DNA from: Dyadobacter sp. CECT 9275
GTDB taxonomy: Bacteria; Bacteroidota; Bacteroidia; Cytophagales; Spirosomataceae
DNA: 64,000 nucleotides
Direction: 5' to 3'
Assembly: GCF_907164905.1 (NCBI RefSeq)
Contig: NZ_CAJRAF010000001.1
Span: 1,275,001-1,339,000 of the forward strand
Shown: in pieces, positions 62,384 through 64,000 of the stretch
How the letters are laid out: each line of letters begins with the position of its first letter
Position numbering within the stretch: position 1 is the first letter of the stretch
Notes under the pieces: generated by a model
Databases searched by the model: none
Seen by the model: the letters and a program-made list of their open reading frames with translations, nothing else
What the model was told of the DNA's origin: nothing
Program-made: the position numbers and the translations under genes

Positions 62384-64000
62384 ATGGCGTCTAATCTCTT
62401 AAAAATTCATCCATCCGACAATGTTATTGTCGCCCTTCGGGACTTGCCTAATCATGCTGTTGCTGAGTGGGATGGGCAGCAATACTCACTTCCTTACGGA
62501 GTATCAGCCAAGCATAAATTCGTGACCGAAGATATAGATACGGGCGGTGCTATCATTATGTATGGTGTGCTGGTAGGGCGTGCAAAACAGCCGATTAAAA
62601 AAGGTGAGCCTATCACAACCTTTAATCTTGCGCATGACTCACAGGATTACAGTACTGCCAACCGGCAACCATATACCTATGTTCAGCCAGATGTCACCAA
62701 ATGGCAGGATCGTACTTTCAGAGGGTATCACCGGGAAGACGGGCGTGTGGGTACCTACAATTACTGGCTGGTGGTTCCGCTGGTTTTCTGTGAAAACCGT
62801 AACGTGCTCATCATGAAGGATGCTTTTGAGCGGGAGCTAGGTTATGCTCAAACCGATATTTACCGCGAGCATGTGAGGGAATTCCTTCATTTGTATCAGG
62901 CGGGTGATATGCGCAAGGTTAAAAGCCTGGAAGTTTTCACTGAACAGCCGGCCGTTAAAAAAATCACGGACCGTCCTTTCCAGAATGTTGATGGGGTGAA
63001 GTTTTTGACGCACGAAGGCGGATGTGGCGGCACCCGGCAGGATGCTAATACTTTGTGCGCTCTTTTTGCGGCATATGCCGTTAACCCGAATGTTGCCGGT
63101 ATTACAGTATTGAGCCTTGGCTGCCAGAACTCGGAACTTAAAACACTGGAAGATGAGATCAAAAAACGTGATCCGCATTTTAACAAGCCGTTTTTCGCGT
63201 TTGAACATCAGAAAGGTACAGAGTATTCCCTCATGTCAGGAGCCATAAAGGAAACGTTTATGGGGCTCACAAAAATCAATGAATTTGAACGAGCGGACGC
63301 ACCGCTTTCAAAATTGTCGGTTGGTCTGAAATGCGGCGGTTCAGATGGTTTTTCCGGGATATCAGCCAATCCGGTTCTGGGGCATTTGTCAGATATCGTG
63401 GTGGGCTTGGGCGGACAAACGCTTCTGGCTGAGTTTCCTGAATTAAACGGTGTGGAGCAGGAATTGCTCAACCGGTGTGTGACGGAAGAAAAAGCGGCGA
63501 AATTTGAAAAGCTCATGCGCGATTATGCCGGTAAGGCAGAGGCCGTAGGTTCAGCTTTTGCATTTAATCCATCGCCTGGTAATATTAAAGACGGGCTCAT
63601 TACCGATGCCATAAAATCTGCCGGTGCGGCACGCAAGGGAGGAAATGCCTACATATCTGACGTACTTAATTATACAGAACGGGCAACGGTACCGGGTCTG
63701 CAGCTGGTATGTACGCCGGGTAATGACGTAGAAGCAACAACCGGACAAACGGCTGCGGGTGCCAATGTGATTCTCTTTACAACCGGCCTGGGTACTCCTA
63801 CGGGTAATCCAATTTGCCCGGTTGCCAAGGTAGCTACCAACAGCGCACTGGCGAACCGGATGCCCGATGTGATTGACTTTGACTGTGGTCCGGTGGTGGA
63901 TGGTACCCAGTCTATCGAAGAAAACGCAGAACATCTGCTGGAATATGTCATCAAGGTGGCAAGCGGCGAACTGACCAAAGCACAGCAACTTGGCCAGAAC
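62384..64000 (+). CDS. uxaA: Altronate dehydratase (UxaA), 3' end cut by the window
   Basis: The ATG at 62384 opens 539 codons to the window edge without a stop. The first 95 residues are the SAF domain (KIHPSDNVIVALRDLP, IDTGGAIIMYGVLVGRAKQP, IKKGEPITTFN), and the rest is the UxaA/GarD catalytic domain (RGYHREDGRVGTYNYWLVVP, THEGGCGGTRQDA, LKCGGSDGFSGISANP, FTTGLGTPTGNP). It dehydrates altronate to 2-keto-3-deoxygluconate in galacturonate breakdown, using Fe(II). The full protein is usually about 550 residues, so only the end is missing. Confidence 0.93.
   Translation, partial: MASNLLKIHPSDNVIVALRDLPNHAVAEWDGQQYSLPYGVSAKHKFVTEDIDTGGAIIMYGVLVGRAKQPIKKGEPITTFNLAHDSQDYSTANRQPYTYVQPDVTKWQDRTFRGYHREDGRVGTYNYWLVVPLVFCENRNVLIMKDAFERELGYAQTDIYREHVREFLHLYQAGDMRKVKSLEVFTEQPAVKKITDRPFQNVDGVKFLTHEGGCGGTRQDANTLCALFAAYAVNPNVAGITVLSLGCQNSELKTLEDEIKKRDPHFNKPFFAFEHQKGTEYSLMSGAIKETFMGLTKINEFERADAPLSKLSVGLKCGGSDGFSGISANPVLGHLSDIVVGLGGQTLLAEFPELNGVEQELLNRCVTEEKAAKFEKLMRDYAGKAEAVGSAFAFNPSPGNIKDGLITDAIKSAGAARKGGNAYISDVLNYTERATVPGLQLVCTPGNDVEATTGQTAAGANVILFTTGLGTPTGNPICPVAKVATNSALANRMPDVIDFDCGPVVDGTQSIEENAEHLLEYVIKVASGELTKAQQLGQN

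Overview
The window looks like chromosomal DNA of a Bacteroidota bacterium of the order Cytophagales, most like Spirosomataceae such as Dyadobacter (inferred from gene content, not from a search). Pointers are an OmpA/TonB-type beta-barrel receptor with a carboxypeptidase-like N-terminal domain, bacillithiol synthase BshA, DUF4834, a UbiA prenyltransferase of the Bacteroidota ether-lipid type, a GMC oxidoreductase with a Gluconate_2-dh3 partner, a SurA/PpiC-MoxR block, and a dozen promoters with the Bacteroidota TAnnTTTG -7 element, mostly 18-36 nt before a start codon. GC content is moderate. I see no rRNA, tRNA, CRISPR array, prophage or insertion sequence.

Layout. 1-9.4 kb: the start of a MATE exporter, a 12-copy heptanucleotide tandem repeat, an outer-membrane receptor, a response regulator plus a large CZB-PAS4 histidine kinase, a DMT exporter, DUF1801, an old-yellow-enzyme reductase and YwbE. 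9.4-15.4 kb: membrane proteins (FUSC; then HPP, an atypical ClC and a GNAT acetyltransferase with overlapping ends) and ferritin. 15.5-20 kb: glnS and truA divergent, then a ketoglutaric-semialdehyde-type dehydrogenase. 19.8-24.6 kb: a periplasmic folding block (PpiC-type lipoprotein with an embedded OmpA-like domain, SurA-like protein, MoxR ATPase). 25-33.8 kb: aquaporin, YaeR-type VOC protein with a striking palindromic promoter, HGSNAT-like acyltransferase, a GMC/gamma-subunit sugar dehydrogenase pair, a LuxE-like protein, a lipoprotein and a histidine kinase. 34-45.4 kb: hemA, ABC exporter, DEAD-box helicase, porin-like barrel, a purN-DMT-J-domain operon, UbiA, bshA. 45.4-51.9 kb: a cytoplasmic-looking metzincin, an NtrC-type regulator, a CLC-F fluoride exporter under a fluoride riboswitch, and a MocR/PNPOx-like divergent pair. 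52-64 kb: aldo/keto reductase, small unknown proteins, rarA, an ECF sigma factor, adenine deaminase, a beta-helix/PDZ secreted protein, an AraC regulator and the nearly complete altronate dehydratase uxaA.

The most rewarding element is the fluoride module at 48.2-49.65 kb: promoter, aptamer, overlapping intrinsic terminator and CLC-F exporter can all be read directly. Other points of interest are the PPIase with an OmpA-like insert, the CZB-containing histidine kinase, the 14-bp inverted repeat over the gloA2 promoter, the heptanucleotide repeat in front of the MATE gene, and a MocR operator with direct and inverted ATTGG boxes. I found no wholly new multi-gene system such as a defence island.
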